Assembly: GCF_000415985.1 (NCBI RefSeq)
Contig: NZ_KE356561.1
Location: 1,547,487 to 1,611,486 of the forward strand
Reading direction: 5' to 3'
Source: Haloquadratum walsbyi J07HQW2
GTDB lineage: Archaea; Halobacteriota; Halobacteria; Halobacteriales; Haloferacaceae
Length of the DNA: 64,000 nucleotides
Shown: positions 26,682 to 35,840 of the stretch, piece by piece
Numbering within the stretch: position 1 is the first letter of the stretch
How the letters are laid out: each line of letters opens with the position of its first letter
Position numbers and translations under genes: made by a program
The notes under the pieces: model-generated
What the model was told of the DNA's origin: nothing
What the model saw: the letters and a program-made list of their open reading frames with translations, nothing else
The model's database searches: none

Positions 26682-27524
26682 TCAACGCTCACGGATAACA
26701 ACAAACTCTGCCAAATCACGAAGATATCCAAGTGATTCAGTATCATCAATATTTGCAGCAGCAAGTGCATCAAGCGCCTGTTGGGACTCATCATGCGCTC
26801 GCTCATTTGCCTCTGTATCGTCAAGTGTCGTTACTTGGATCAATGACGGACGGTCCATTGCTGCATCCTGCCCTGTTGGTTTCCCAAGGTCAGTGGCGTC
26901 CGCGGTCGCATCAAGAACATCATCACGGATTTGGAATGCAACACCAACCCGCTCTGCATACTCACCAAATAGATCAACAGTAAACGGATCGGCTCCGCCA
27001 GCAACAGCTCCAACCTCTGCGGCTGCTCGGAATAACGCTCCCGTTTTTCGTCGAGCCAGTTGCATATACTCCGCTTCATTTGTTGGTCGCGCGACGAGCT
27101 CTGTTGCCTCACCCTCGCCGAGTTCAACCATCGACTCGGCAACAATCTCAGTCGCACGCTCATCAGCAGCAAGAAGTGCAAATGCCTCACCAAGAAGTCC
27201 ATCAGAGGTAATCAGTGCCGGTCCATACCCAAACGCTGACCATGCACTTTGTGTGCCGCGACGAACATCTGACCGATCGATGATGTCATCGACAACTAAT
27301 GATGCGTTGTGAACCAATTCGACTGCAACAGCAAAGTCAACCGCGTCCTCAGGCGCACCACCACAAGCTTCACACACAAGAACTGTCACTGCTGGTCGAA
27401 CACGTTTCCCGCCCGACAACGCAACGTGAGCAACCTCATCTGACAGCACCGCGGGGTCAATCGTATCGACGACCGATTCCAGTCGGTCCTCAACCATCGA
27501 TACCCGCCGTTCCAGATACTCCAT
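26682..27524 (-). CDS. Polyprenyl (geranylgeranyl/farnesyl) diphosphate synthase
   Basis: 280 residues, all-alpha isoprenoid synthase fold. The first Asp-rich motif DDIID is at residues 79-83 and the second DDVLD at 201-205, preceded by FQIR; GGKRVRP near residue 40 is the usual diphosphate-binding segment. It condenses isopentenyl diphosphate with an allylic diphosphate. In a haloarchaeon the likely products are the C20 or C25 chains of ether lipids or longer quinone chains; chain length cannot be read with confidence. It is shorter than the typical IdsA (about 350 residues). The start at 27524 is an ATG; the one at residue 10 is an alternative. CarS, a later enzyme of lipid synthesis, is at 50820. 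Confidence 0.88.
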   Translation of the reverse strand: MEYLERRVSMVEDRLESVVDTIDPAVLSDEVAHVALSGGKRVRPAVTVLVCEACGGAPEDAVDFAVAVELVHNASLVVDDIIDRSDVRRGTQSAWSAFGYGPALITSDGLLGEAFALLAADERATEIVAESMVELGEGEATELVARPTNEAEYMQLARRKTGALFRAAAEVGAVAGGADPFTVDLFGEYAERVGVAFQIRDDVLDATADATDLGKPTGQDAAMDRPSLIQVTTLDDTEANERAHDESQQALDALAAANIDDTESLGYLRDLAEFVVIRER

Positions 27525-27739
27525 TAATTTTCAGTCTCATCGGCGAAGTAAAATGGGTTCCGGCTATCACAAGACAAAATGACCAGTCGGTCCTCTCTGT
27601 AGATAGGGAACCAAGCATGTAGATGACTCTGGATCAATAATTATACACTGACGGTAACACGATCTAATATCCGGATGAGATATATCATACGTCGGCACAT
27701 TGAGTCCGAATGTATCTATGGGTAGACAGAAACAGATAT

Positions 27740-29281
27740 CTAATCGGTGCTCATTTGCTCATCATCTGTTTGTGTACTTGTCGTTGATCCATCAGGAAGT
27801 GAAATGAGATTCTCACGACCCAATCGAAGTTTATCCACCCGGTCATCCTCAGCCATCATTGAGAGAACTTGTGATACTTTTGCATCTGACCATCCCGTCT
27901 TATCGACAATCGATGCCTGTCGCATCCGTCCCCCGTTACGTGAGAGTAGCTGTTCAACACGTTCTTCATCGGAGAGTAATGCTGGGTCGGTCGAAATATC
28001 TGGCATCGAATCGCTCTTTGATTGCGGGTCCATCTCTGAGGTTGATTCTGTTGTCGTCGATGAATCAGCAGTGTCAACATCTGTTGTAGCATTCATCTCA
28101 GAAGGGGTATCAGATGATAATGGCTCTGTCTCAGCTGATTCCACACCGTCTACAGAAGGTGGACTATCACTTGAATCCGAAACCGATGTCGATGTTGGTT
28201 CTGATGTTGGTGATGCTGAATCACCAGAAACACCTGATGAGGAAGCGGTATCCGCATGCCTTGGCATCGATGGATTATTTTCAGAAGAATCGAAGTTGTC
28301 CTCGCCCTCAACATCGCCAGTAGCTGTCGGAGGAAGTCCAGATCCTGGTGATGACGAATTATTATCTTCCGTTCCGTCAGGGTCTCCATTGTCGGTCCGA
28401 TATCGACGACTACCATAGAGAATTCCAATTATTCCAAGGAATCCAAGAATTGCTCCAGCGATTAATGCTGTTGGAATAGAGTTTTCTTCAACCGCAGAAT
28501 ATCGTATTTCAAGTCCTGAATTTCCCGCAAAGTCAGATGGTTGTGTAAGGACGACTGCACTCTCTCGTTGTTGAACTGGAATACTTGTTCGAGAAACGGT
28601 ATATCGATTTGGTGGATGGATGATAATTTGTTGATTCACACCGACAATTGACATCCATGTACGCTGGACATCTGCCTCATCGGTCGCAATTTTAAATACA
28701 TCACCAATCAATAGTGTTTCATTCTGCCCTTGCTGAGCAAAATTCGACCAGCGAAACGAGAGAGCAAGCGTGCCGCGATTATCGCTAACGTTCGCATGAT
28801 AGCTTACATTGCGGATTTGCATTCGCCGGTCAGTTGATGCGGTCGCTTCCGTCTGAAGTGTCCTGAACAGTGTAATTTGTGGTCCAATGTTGATATTGTT
28901 TCGCTCATACTGACGTGCGATTTCTTCGAATGCACGTGTCTCGTTTGGATTAGTGAGTGCATATTGGGTTTCAATCCGCCAGAAAGCACTCTGATCAGCG
29001 TGAACAGAAATAGTGATTGTCGTTTGAGATTCTGACTGTGGTGTCGTATTTGTCGTATCAATCTGTGCTGGCGATGACGTTGTGTCAATATTTGATAGCT
29101 CAGTTGTATCAGACACAAATGACGCTGAAGATGAGACTGATGTCGTCGCTGGCTGAGTGGGTACCGGATGAGTGACACCAGCACCAGCACTCGTACCTGC
29201 AGCTACACCTGCAACGGGAGCAACAGCGAGGAGGAGGACAACTAATAGCGCGGACATCCGCATGTGATGCCGATTGTACAT
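27740..29281 (-). CDS. Membrane-anchored protein with secreted domain and cytoplasmic winged helix
   Basis: 513 residues. Order: signal peptide (about 9-28: SALLVVLLLAVAPVAGVAAG); Ser/Thr-rich stretch; an extracellular beta-rich domain (about 80-275: TTITISVHADQSAFWRIETQ and following); one membrane helix (about 285-307: TALIAGAILGFLGIIGILYG); a basic stop-transfer (SRRYR); a 130-residue Ser/Asp/Glu-rich linker; and a C-terminal winged helix (about 440-495: ERVEQLLSRNGGRMRQASIV, then DKTGWSDAKVSQVLSMMAED). This is the layout of a transmembrane regulator that senses outside and binds DNA inside. The ATG at 29281 is chosen because the longer frame from 29506 runs across the promoter and into the divergent gene. 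The ligand and target are unknown. Confidence 0.85.
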   Translation of the reverse strand: MYNRHHMRMSALLVVLLLAVAPVAGVAAGTSAGAGVTHPVPTQPATTSVSSSASFVSDTTELSNIDTTSSPAQIDTTNTTPQSESQTTITISVHADQSAFWRIETQYALTNPNETRAFEEIARQYERNNINIGPQITLFRTLQTEATASTDRRMQIRNVSYHANVSDNRGTLALSFRWSNFAQQGQNETLLIGDVFKIATDEADVQRTWMSIVGVNQQIIIHPPNRYTVSRTSIPVQQRESAVVLTQPSDFAGNSGLEIRYSAVEENSIPTALIAGAILGFLGIIGILYGSRRYRTDNGDPDGTEDNNSSSPGSGLPPTATGDVEGEDNFDSSENNPSMPRHADTASSSGVSGDSASPTSEPTSTSVSDSSDSPPSVDGVESAETEPLSSDTPSEMNATTDVDTADSSTTTESTSEMDPQSKSDSMPDISTDPALLSDEERVEQLLSRNGGRMRQASIVDKTGWSDAKVSQVLSMMAEDDRVDKLRLGRENLISLPDGSTTSTQTDDEQMSTD

Positions 29282-29387
29282 GGAACGCTCAAAACCCTTT
29301 CTATCGGTATTTTCGAATATTAAGAGGTAAGTATGGGATAAAACGGTAATGATAGTGTTTTTATTATCACCTGATATAATCGAATAT
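29282..29387. promoter_or_regulatory. Shared divergent promoter region
   Basis: 106 bp between the winged-helix membrane protein (minus) and the secreted coiled-coil protein (plus). GTTTTTATTATC at 29355-29366 is a TATA-like element about 28-31 bp before the plus-strand ATG at 29388. On the minus strand CTTAATATT at about 29310-29318 stands about 30 bp before the ATG at 29281. Both genes can be controlled from one site, possibly by the encoded winged helix. Confidence 0.45.
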
Positions 29388-30716
29388 ATGCGTGCCGTCT
29401 CTGTCTTTCTTGCCATCATCCTTGTTACTGCGACTGTCGCCGGGGCTGTTCCAGTGGCATCTATCGGTGACGCACAAACAAGTGGCAAGAGTATCTCGCA
29501 AATCAATCAGGAAGGAAGTGGACCAATCCTATCAACACTTGGTATTTCACCAGTCGAAGTGCAACGATCTGCATTGCAAACGACATATGTTGAACTCGGT
29601 CGTGGACTTGAGTTCGCTTCAATAGCGACTGAAACGAGAATTCAAACGGAGACAACATTAAATCGAATTCAGTCAGCGTCAACACCATCTGTGCGTCAAC
29701 AACGATTATTACAGGCACTTAGCGAAACTGAGCAGCGAATAGTGATACTTCGTTCGCAACAACGAACTCAGATATCGGCATATGGAGATGAAAATGTCAC
29801 CACCGAAGAGTTTCTTGCTCGTCTTGCTGCAATTGATACTGAATCACGTGCACTGATTGCACGATTATCACGACTGGAGTCAGCCGCGAACTCAATAGAT
29901 GGATTCAGTATTCCTGCGTCGCGATTCGAGACACTCCGTATTGAGTTACGGACACTCACAAGTCCGGTTCGTAAACATGCTACAGAGGTCATCACAGGAA
30001 CAACTGAGCGAAGTCGATTTGTCATTCAGTCAGGACCGCAAAGTGTTGTAGTTGGTACTCTCATTAATGATGCATACGTGCGAGAAGCATATCGGGGGCG
30101 ACTCAGAGGGACCAACGTTGGAACCGAGCTGAATATAACAACTCCAACAAATGTGACCACTGAGGCTTATCCGACGATTACGTCATTACGTCGGGAAAGA
30201 GCAGTTACAGCACCAGAGGGTCCGATTACTCGTGTGAGGATCAATCATGACCGTGGTCGTCTCGTGAGTTTCATACATACCAGTAATACACGGATATTTA
30301 AAGAAATTCAGCATCGACCACTTGCACAGACGTCGACGCGACGATCACTTTCAGCGGTAAAGGACGGACTTCGGCTCACTGCACATCCGACATATCCTGG
30401 TGGACCGGTTCGATTCCAACTAAACAGCACTGCTACAGAGCAACCAGTCGATGCACCATTGACTCTCGGTCCACCGAGTGGTGAAAGTACGATTGTTGGA
30501 GAAACAGGGTCTGATGGGTCGCTGTGGACACTCGCACCTGATGGAACATATCAAGTGACTGCTATCGATAGGAATTCTGTTGTATTGGTCTCTATTGACC
30601 CATCATTCCCACCGTTAATATACGGCGCTGTCGGAAACAGCACCCGTGAGAATAGCACTGAAACAGGCGTTAATGATGCTGGTAGCAATGTTCGAGTATC
30701 AGGTGGAGACAGCTAG
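29388..30716 (+). CDS. Secreted protein with coiled-coil N-domain, function unknown
   Basis: 442 residues. A signal peptide (RAVSVFLAIILVTATVAGAV) is at the start when translation begins at 29388; the longer frame from 29349 would hide it. Residues about 50-195 are a helical coiled coil rich in Gln/Glu/Arg (TETRIQTETTLNRIQSASTP; LLQALSETEQRIVILRSQQR). A beta-rich domain follows (about 210-410) with FQLNSTATEQPVDAPLTLGP and a Gly/Thr-rich segment typical of surface proteins, and an Asn/Ser-rich tail. No clear membrane helix closes it. It is paired head-to-head with the membrane-anchored winged-helix protein, which suggests a linked role at the cell surface. Confidence 0.75.
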   Translation: MRAVSVFLAIILVTATVAGAVPVASIGDAQTSGKSISQINQEGSGPILSTLGISPVEVQRSALQTTYVELGRGLEFASIATETRIQTETTLNRIQSASTPSVRQQRLLQALSETEQRIVILRSQQRTQISAYGDENVTTEEFLARLAAIDTESRALIARLSRLESAANSIDGFSIPASRFETLRIELRTLTSPVRKHATEVITGTTERSRFVIQSGPQSVVVGTLINDAYVREAYRGRLRGTNVGTELNITTPTNVTTEAYPTITSLRRERAVTAPEGPITRVRINHDRGRLVSFIHTSNTRIFKEIQHRPLAQTSTRRSLSAVKDGLRLTAHPTYPGGPVRFQLNSTATEQPVDAPLTLGPPSGESTIVGETGSDGSLWTLAPDGTYQVTAIDRNSVVLVSIDPSFPPLIYGAVGNSTRENSTETGVNDAGSNVRVSGGDS

Positions 30717-31454
30717 GCTGTCGACAGATTCGTTTGTAGATACGGTATAGAGTATTGGATTATAAAGTACCTCGGGGCAAGCCCTCTAAGCCGAGGCTTC
30801 CCTGTGTCGACCGCACTACCCCAGCAAGGGAATTTCACTCAATTCCTCCCGACCTCTTCCTTTCCCGTGAGGAATCGGCTGGAAGTCACACCCGAAAACA
30901 CCGCACTGCACCGCAGCGTCCGTGAGTGGCAGTGGGAGTCGGTCACTGTCACTCCAGCATCACCATGACCCTGACCCGGTGAAACCCCGACTCCCCCCGA
31001 GGCACTCGCCTTGTTTATCTGTAGATTACGCAACTCTCGCCTCTTAGTTCTTGATTATGTTGCGCTCACTGTTGACTTTGATATTACTTACTGAAATCAA
31101 CAAGCGAGTCCATACCGCTCATCTTGACCGTCACATTGTGCAAGCGCACAGTCATTGACAATCTACAGGCAGATAGATCGAATACCTCCGGGATTTGACT
31201 CCGGGGCGATTCACATAATCAAGCTGTTATACAAAAAGGAAGTACCCAAGAGTGATCAAGAATCTTAGTGATTGCACACATATGCCTTCTTATGTCGTAA
31301 TCTGCATGAGTATCTCATCTGTATGTCAAATGCTAAATATTTCATCTGCAATCTGTTGTGATTGCTTGGTCACGGTGATTCAAAATATGTATTCTGATGA
31401 ACAGAGGCAAAGCTTCATGAGCAACATAGACATCAGAAACGTCGTAAGTATTTC
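30717..31454. other. Long intergenic region around the GC-rich relic
   Basis: Apart from the hairpin-flanked relic at 30768-31206, the rest (31207-31454) is AT-rich and shows no gene. A 68-codon frame at 31252 has no recognisable feature. Together with the pilin pseudogene this gives 1.3 kb without an intact gene. Confidence 0.5.
30768..31206. repeat. GC-rich relic with hairpin-forming ends, possibly an IS1341-type derivative
   Basis: A GC-rich island in AT-rich DNA. Its left end, TACCTCGGGGCAAGCCCTCT at about 30768, continues AAGCCGAGGC and can fold as CCTCGG/CCGAGG. The right end, at about 31183-31206, reads TACCTCCGGGATTTGACTCC followed by GGGG and also pairs with itself. Such hairpins are usual at the ends of haloarchaeal IS200/IS605-group elements. 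No transposase frame survives; a 64-codon minus frame inside has no recognisable motif. It may be a small non-autonomous element. The exact borders are uncertain. Confidence 0.4.
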
Positions 31455-32007
31455 TTGAACTCATTGTCGACTACAGATCGGGTGTCAGCCGCGATAACTG
31501 GTATTGCACTGCTGCTTGTCGTCAGTGTTACACTTGCGAGTGCTGTTACAGTCAAAACTACCCCACTGCAGATAATTATTCCCTCAGGTACCTGTCAGAT
31601 CAGTGAGTATTCAAGTGCTAATCGCATTGATACTTCAGTATCATCAGAGTTACCAAACATCAAACAGCAAGTACTGCACTGTCACTCACTGTGTCTGAGA
31701 CGCTGATAACTCTCACACATGAGGCTGGACTGTCGCTGCGTCTTGCGATGGTGAATATACGAGTCAACATCGATCAAGAACCACCATCGTATCAAGCATC
31801 TATTCCGTTTTCTGCCGCGAAATGGTTTCCTAGCGGTCCATATGGATTATATAATAACGTAAATGATGGCGTGTGGTCGGTCGGCGAGCAAGGGAACTTC
31901 GAGTCGCTGGGACGAACAGTCCTCAGCCACTACCAGGTCGCTCCGTGAACGTGACTATTTTCTATCGTGGTGTCATCGGAGAGATTGGTGCAACAGTTCG
32001 GCGATAG
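31455..32007 (+). pseudogene. Type IV pilin-like protein, broken by two frameshifts
   Basis: Piece 1 (31455 to about 31685) reads DRVSAAITGIALLLVVSVTL then ASAV, the hydrophobic N-terminal helix of haloarchaeal pilin-domain proteins. Piece 2 (about 31685-31930, another frame) continues SETLITLTHEAGLSLRLAMV and ASIPFSAAKWFPSGPYGLYN then VGEQGNFES. Piece 3 (about 31920-32007, a third frame) ends LPGRSVNVTIFYRGVIGEIG, ATVRR, stop. Joined, they give one protein of about 180 residues with the usual order of hydrophobic helix and beta-rich head. Neither frameshift lies in a long homopolymer. No intact pilin gene or assembly ATPase is adjacent. Confidence 0.7.
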
Positions 32008-32086
32008 ACCCGGGCAAAGATCTCAAACGTGAGAGAAAATGCATTCAAAGTAGAGAAAAATAAAGAATCAGTCTCAATTCTAATGT

Positions 32087-32776
32087 CTAATCGTTGGTTG
32101 GTGCGACCGCTGGGTCACCCACCTGTTGTTGGACTGATGTATCAACAGTATCACTTGCTGTCGGTGCACGAGCAATCGTTGTAATCGCCCGTGGAGTTCC
32201 AGGGTGTGCTTGCTGGATGTGATGTTCGATGTCAACAAACCCTGCGGTTTCAAACATTTCTTGTGCTTCCGCTTCATCATAGAACAGCATAATCGCATCA
32301 GCAAGTTGCTGGAAAAGCCATGAATCAGGATAGTCTGGACCAACGACAAGAACGCGATTACCGGGCTTGACCACACGTCGGAACTCACAGAGCGCAGCAA
32401 TTGGATTTGGCCAATACTCGATTGAGCCTGATGACCAAATTGCATCAAAACTGTCATCGGCGAACGGAAGTCGCTCGGCATCACCACGGTGAAATTTGAC
32501 ATCATCAGTCCGACCAAACTTATTGAACGCTCTTTTCATCTGATGGGCGCTCTGGTCAAGTCCATGAATATTCTTGCTGTATTGAAGCAGTCCCTCAGTC
32601 GCAAATCCAGTTCCACATCCAACATCAAGAACGCGATCAGTTGAGTCAATATCAAGTTCTCTGAGCGCTTCATCACGCATCTCTGCATTCCAAATAAATG
32701 GATTAATTCGGTCATACACCTGTGAGAGATATTTATAGAACAACCGCGCGTTTGCTTTGTCCTCAAGTATTCCCAT
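32087..32776 (-). CDS. SAM-dependent methyltransferase
   Basis: 229 residues. Class I methyltransferase: an N-terminal cap (ARLFYKYLSQVYDRINPFIW), motif I VLDVGCGTGFATEGL (about 48-62), motif II end Asp in NIHGLDQSAHQM, motif III region DVKFHRGDAERLPFADDSFD, and post-motif VVKPGNRVLVVGPDYPDSWL. The cap and motif resemble quinone (MPBQ/UbiE-like) and sterol-type methyltransferases, so a role in menaquinone synthesis is possible but not proven. The C-terminal 30 residues are disordered. Start is the ATG at 32776. Divergent from the ATP synthase cluster. Confidence 0.85.
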   Translation of the reverse strand: MGILEDKANARLFYKYLSQVYDRINPFIWNAEMRDEALRELDIDSTDRVLDVGCGTGFATEGLLQYSKNIHGLDQSAHQMKRAFNKFGRTDDVKFHRGDAERLPFADDSFDAIWSSGSIEYWPNPIAALCEFRRVVKPGNRVLVVGPDYPDSWLFQQLADAIMLFYDEAEAQEMFETAGFVDIEHHIQQAHPGTPRAITTIARAPTASDTVDTSVQQQVGDPAVAPTND

Positions 32777-33139
32777 TTAATCTCGTATGGACACGCCAGA
32801 ATCATAACGCTACGGATTCAGCGTCTTCGAATAAAAGGAATATACGACGTGAAAACTGCAGAAACGCACGGATACACTTGTTGCTGTGTCGGCTCATTTT
32901 CTTGATTTCATCTTTCCATACACACCGACTCACAGGCGCTCATTCAGTGATGAATATTACTTATAGTTCGATGAATTAGATAATTTACAGACGAATGTCC
33001 GATAATTACCTCAAAATTGGTATATAGAGTTGTTACCCGGTCCTACGGCAAGTCGGGTTACTTGATAGCTAATGGGATTGGTACTATCGTTCCGGAAACA
33101 CCTTATATCCCGGTTACAAACTATTTTATTGATACGAGC
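32777..33139. other. Divergent intergenic region before atpH
   Basis: About 360 bp. Contains the promoter of the ATP synthase cluster: CCTTATATCC near 33102-33110 could be the TATA box of atpH, leaving a short leader before the ATG at 33140. The 41 codons upstream of that ATG in the same frame (from 33017) are not conserved-looking. No RNA gene was recognised. Confidence 0.45.
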
Positions 33140-33472
33140 ATGCCGAGACCAGAGGTTCTCGAACGGATCAAAGTAGCCGAAGATGAGGCAGCAGAAATCA
33201 TCGACGAGGCCGAGGTTGAGCGCGAAAAGCGTATTGCGTCCGCCGAAGAGGAGGCTGAGACGATTCGCGAAAAGGCACAACAAGAAGCTGATGAATACGA
33301 ATCCAAACGGCTCTCGGAAGCCCGCAAGGAAATTGAGACTGAGCGCGAGCAAATTATCGAGGATGGAAAAACAGCACGAGAGCAATTGATTGAATCTGCA
33401 GAGGACCGAGTTGATGAAGCCGTTGAGTATACAATTAATCAGTTTGAACAGGAAGTAAATGATCAGACCTGA
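33140..33472 (+). CDS. atpH: A-type ATP synthase subunit H (peripheral stalk)
   Basis: 110 residues, one long charged helix: Ala/Glu/Arg heptads from PRPEVLERIKVAEDEAAEII to the C-terminus, as in archaeal AhaH, which forms the right-handed coiled-coil stator with subunit E. The start at 33140 (MPRPEVLERI) matches the usual N-terminus; the longer frame from 33017 adds a hydrophobic, unrelated 41 residues. The stop overlaps the atpI start (33459), consistent with translational coupling. First gene of the ATP synthase cluster. Confidence 0.9.
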   Translation: MPRPEVLERIKVAEDEAAEIIDEAEVEREKRIASAEEEAETIREKAQQEADEYESKRLSEARKEIETEREQIIEDGKTAREQLIESAEDRVDEAVEYTINQFEQEVNDQT

Positions 33473-35801
33473 ACAGATGAGTAGGGTGTCGGTGACTGGG
33501 TCCAAACAAGTATTGGAAACGGTCATTGAAGCGACACATGATCTCAATCTATTCCATATTACTGATTATGACGGGTCATGGGATGGATTTGACCCTGGTA
33601 GGTCAGTTCAGGGCGCAGAAACAGCCGCAGACAAGCTTGTGACGGTTCGTTCACTGAAAAGTATCCTCAATGTTGATGACGCAGACGCTGGACCAACACG
33701 AATCGTTACTGATGAAGAAATTTCCGAAGAACTCGAATCAATTCGAACAACGGTTAATCAGCTTGATGACCGCCGACAAGAATTAAGACAAGAACTCCGA
33801 GAAATCGAAGATCGAATTGAAGCCGCAGAGCCATTTATTGAACTTGGCGTTGATCTGGATTTACTTACCGGATATGACACGCTACAGGTGGCTATTGGTC
33901 GTGGCGATCAGCAATCAGTCGAACGAGCAATCGATAGTGCTGATTCACTCAGCACGTATGAGATATTTACTGGCAGTGATGTATTGGCTATCTTTGCCCG
34001 TCCGACGGATGCCGCAAGTGATACAGCACTCACTGATGTACTTGTGGGTACTGAGTTTGTCTCAGTCGATCTACCAACACCAATCACGACTGAGACAGAT
34101 ACAGTCACAGCATCTGGAGATAATACTGTTTTCGACAGTGATACCAAGCAGTTATCGCCGAAAGAGTATGTTCGTAATCTTGAACAGAGGCGTCAGCAGT
34201 TGGAACAAAAGTTCCAGGAGATTGAAGAGGAATTGGAGAATGAACGCGCCGATACTGCTGGATTTCTTCTTGCTGCAGAAGAAAAACTGGCAATTGATGC
34301 CGAAAAAGCAGAAGCACCATTATCATTTGCAACAACAGCGAATGCATTTATTGCCGAGGGATGGATCCCCAGTTCGCGGTATGACGAACTGAGGCAAGCG
34401 CTCGCTGAAGCTGTTGGTGACCACGCTCAAGTTGATGAAATTGAGCGTGCAACGTTCTCTGCAAGCGGAGATGATCATGTACGTGAAGATATCCCTGCAG
34501 GAAGTGGTGGTGGTGGCAACGCAGGCGCACCAGCCCCGACAGCCGCAGATGGAGGCGATATTGACTCAGATGCTCGTGCCGATGGTGGGACTGCGGTCGT
34601 CATGGACGATGATGAACCGCCGACGGTACAAGACAACCCAGGTGCGGTCAAACCATTTGAAATCCTTGTTCAAGCAGTCAACCGACCGAGTTATTATGAG
34701 TTTGATCCGACTATCATTTTGTTTTTGACATTCCCAGCATTTTTCGGATTTATGATCGGAGACCTCGGATATGGATTAATATACACCGTCATTGGTTATT
34801 TCCTCTACACTAGCTCTAGATTTACAGACCGCCCAGCGTTCCGCAGCATGGGTGGTATAACGATCACTGCAGGTATTTTCACCATTATCTTTGGGATTCT
34901 ATATGGGGAAGTGTTCGGACTCCATCTTGTTGCAACATACCTTTGGGAAGGAGTGGTTGGACTCTCACACGCTCCGATTGAAAAGGGTCTCTCACCGGCT
35001 GGTATCGAATGGGCTCGTGGATGGCTCGTTGTGAGCGTATTAGTCGGAGTTGTTCATCTCAATATTGCATGGATTTTCGGACTCTTTGAAGATATCGAAC
35101 TTCATGGTGCAAAGGATGCGTTTCTTGAGAATGGTTCATGGCTCTTGATGATGAATGGATTCTGGATATGGGTGTTCAGCGATGCACTTCGCCCGGTTGC
35201 TCCAGAGTTTATTTACACAACGTTCTCGGCTGAGGGTGTGCTACCGCTTGGATTCAATGGATTCCCTGCAATGGAGGTATTCACCATTCCAGGTATGGGA
35301 GCAATCACAGTCCCACTCGCAATATTTGTGTTGGGGCTTGTTCTTCTTGCAGTTGGTGAACCAGTCGAAGCGATTGAATTTCTCAATATTCTTGTCAATG
35401 TGTTATCATACACACGACTTGCTGCAGTCTTACTTGCTAAAGCAGCAATGGCGTTTACTGTGAATCTTCTGTTCTTCGGTGTTTATGTCACGAATGCTGG
35501 TGATGGAGCAGAGTGGCACTTTGGGCTTGAGAAAATGCCACAGGTTGGGGAAGTATATCATGGGCATGAGGTCACTGATGTTATGTTTGGAGGGCTCATC
35601 CATGGTGATGCAGCGACGATTTTGATTGGATTGGTCGTTCTTATACTTGGTCATATCCTTGTTCTGGCGCTTGGTGTTACAAGCGCAGGACTGCAAGCAG
35701 TTCGACTTGAGTATGTGGAATTCTTCAATAAGTTCTATGACGGTGGGGGACGCGAATATAGCCCATTCGGGTACGAACGAGAATTCACAACTGAAGACTA
35801 A
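33459..35801 (+). CDS. atpI: A-type ATP synthase subunit I (membrane stator, a-subunit type)
   Basis: 780 residues. The cytoplasmic N-half (1-330) has two long coiled coils (ELESIRTTVNQLDDRRQELR; EQKFQEIEEELENERADTAG). A Gly/Ala/Asp-rich spacer (about 345-395) follows, then eight or so membrane helices (FDPTIILFLTFPAFFGFMIG; FLNILVNVLSYTRLAAVLLA). The Arg in SYTRLAAVLLAK faces the c-ring Glu and is essential for ion flow. It holds the proton half-channels and links the stalk to the membrane. The spacer between the halves is longer and more acidic than in non-halophiles, as far as I recall. It starts inside the atpH end; a T-rich terminator-like tract follows the stop. Confidence 0.93.
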   Translation: MIRPEQMSRVSVTGSKQVLETVIEATHDLNLFHITDYDGSWDGFDPGRSVQGAETAADKLVTVRSLKSILNVDDADAGPTRIVTDEEISEELESIRTTVNQLDDRRQELRQELREIEDRIEAAEPFIELGVDLDLLTGYDTLQVAIGRGDQQSVERAIDSADSLSTYEIFTGSDVLAIFARPTDAASDTALTDVLVGTEFVSVDLPTPITTETDTVTASGDNTVFDSDTKQLSPKEYVRNLEQRRQQLEQKFQEIEEELENERADTAGFLLAAEEKLAIDAEKAEAPLSFATTANAFIAEGWIPSSRYDELRQALAEAVGDHAQVDEIERATFSASGDDHVREDIPAGSGGGGNAGAPAPTAADGGDIDSDARADGGTAVVMDDDEPPTVQDNPGAVKPFEILVQAVNRPSYYEFDPTIILFLTFPAFFGFMIGDLGYGLIYTVIGYFLYTSSRFTDRPAFRSMGGITITAGIFTIIFGILYGEVFGLHLVATYLWEGVVGLSHAPIEKGLSPAGIEWARGWLVVSVLVGVVHLNIAWIFGLFEDIELHGAKDAFLENGSWLLMMNGFWIWVFSDALRPVAPEFIYTTFSAEGVLPLGFNGFPAMEVFTIPGMGAITVPLAIFVLGLVLLAVGEPVEAIEFLNILVNVLSYTRLAAVLLAKAAMAFTVNLLFFGVYVTNAGDGAEWHFGLEKMPQVGEVYHGHEVTDVMFGGLIHGDAATILIGLVVLILGHILVLALGVTSAGLQAVRLEYVEFFNKFYDGGGREYSPFGYEREFTTED

Positions 35802-35803
35802 AT

Positions 35804-35840
35804 CTAATTTTAATTTTGGTTTTCGTTTTTGTTATATTTT
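35804..35840 (+). terminator. T-rich terminator-like tract after atpI
   Basis: Directly after the atpI stop there is a series of T runs (TTTT, TTTT, TTTT, TTTTT, TTTT) separated by one to three other bases. Archaeal RNA polymerase ends or reduces transcription at such tracts without a hairpin. It probably separates atpHI from atpK to some degree. Confidence 0.5.

Noticed and set aside
27747-28418. 223-codon plus-strand frame rich in Ser/Asp
   Set aside because: Antisense to the low-complexity linker of the winged-helix membrane protein.
29282-29506. 75-codon N-terminal extension of the winged-helix membrane protein
   Set aside because: It crosses the divergent promoter and the neighbouring gene; the signal peptide begins only after 29281.
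33017-33139. 41-codon extension of atpH
   Set aside because: No similarity to subunit H; a TATA-like element lies within it.
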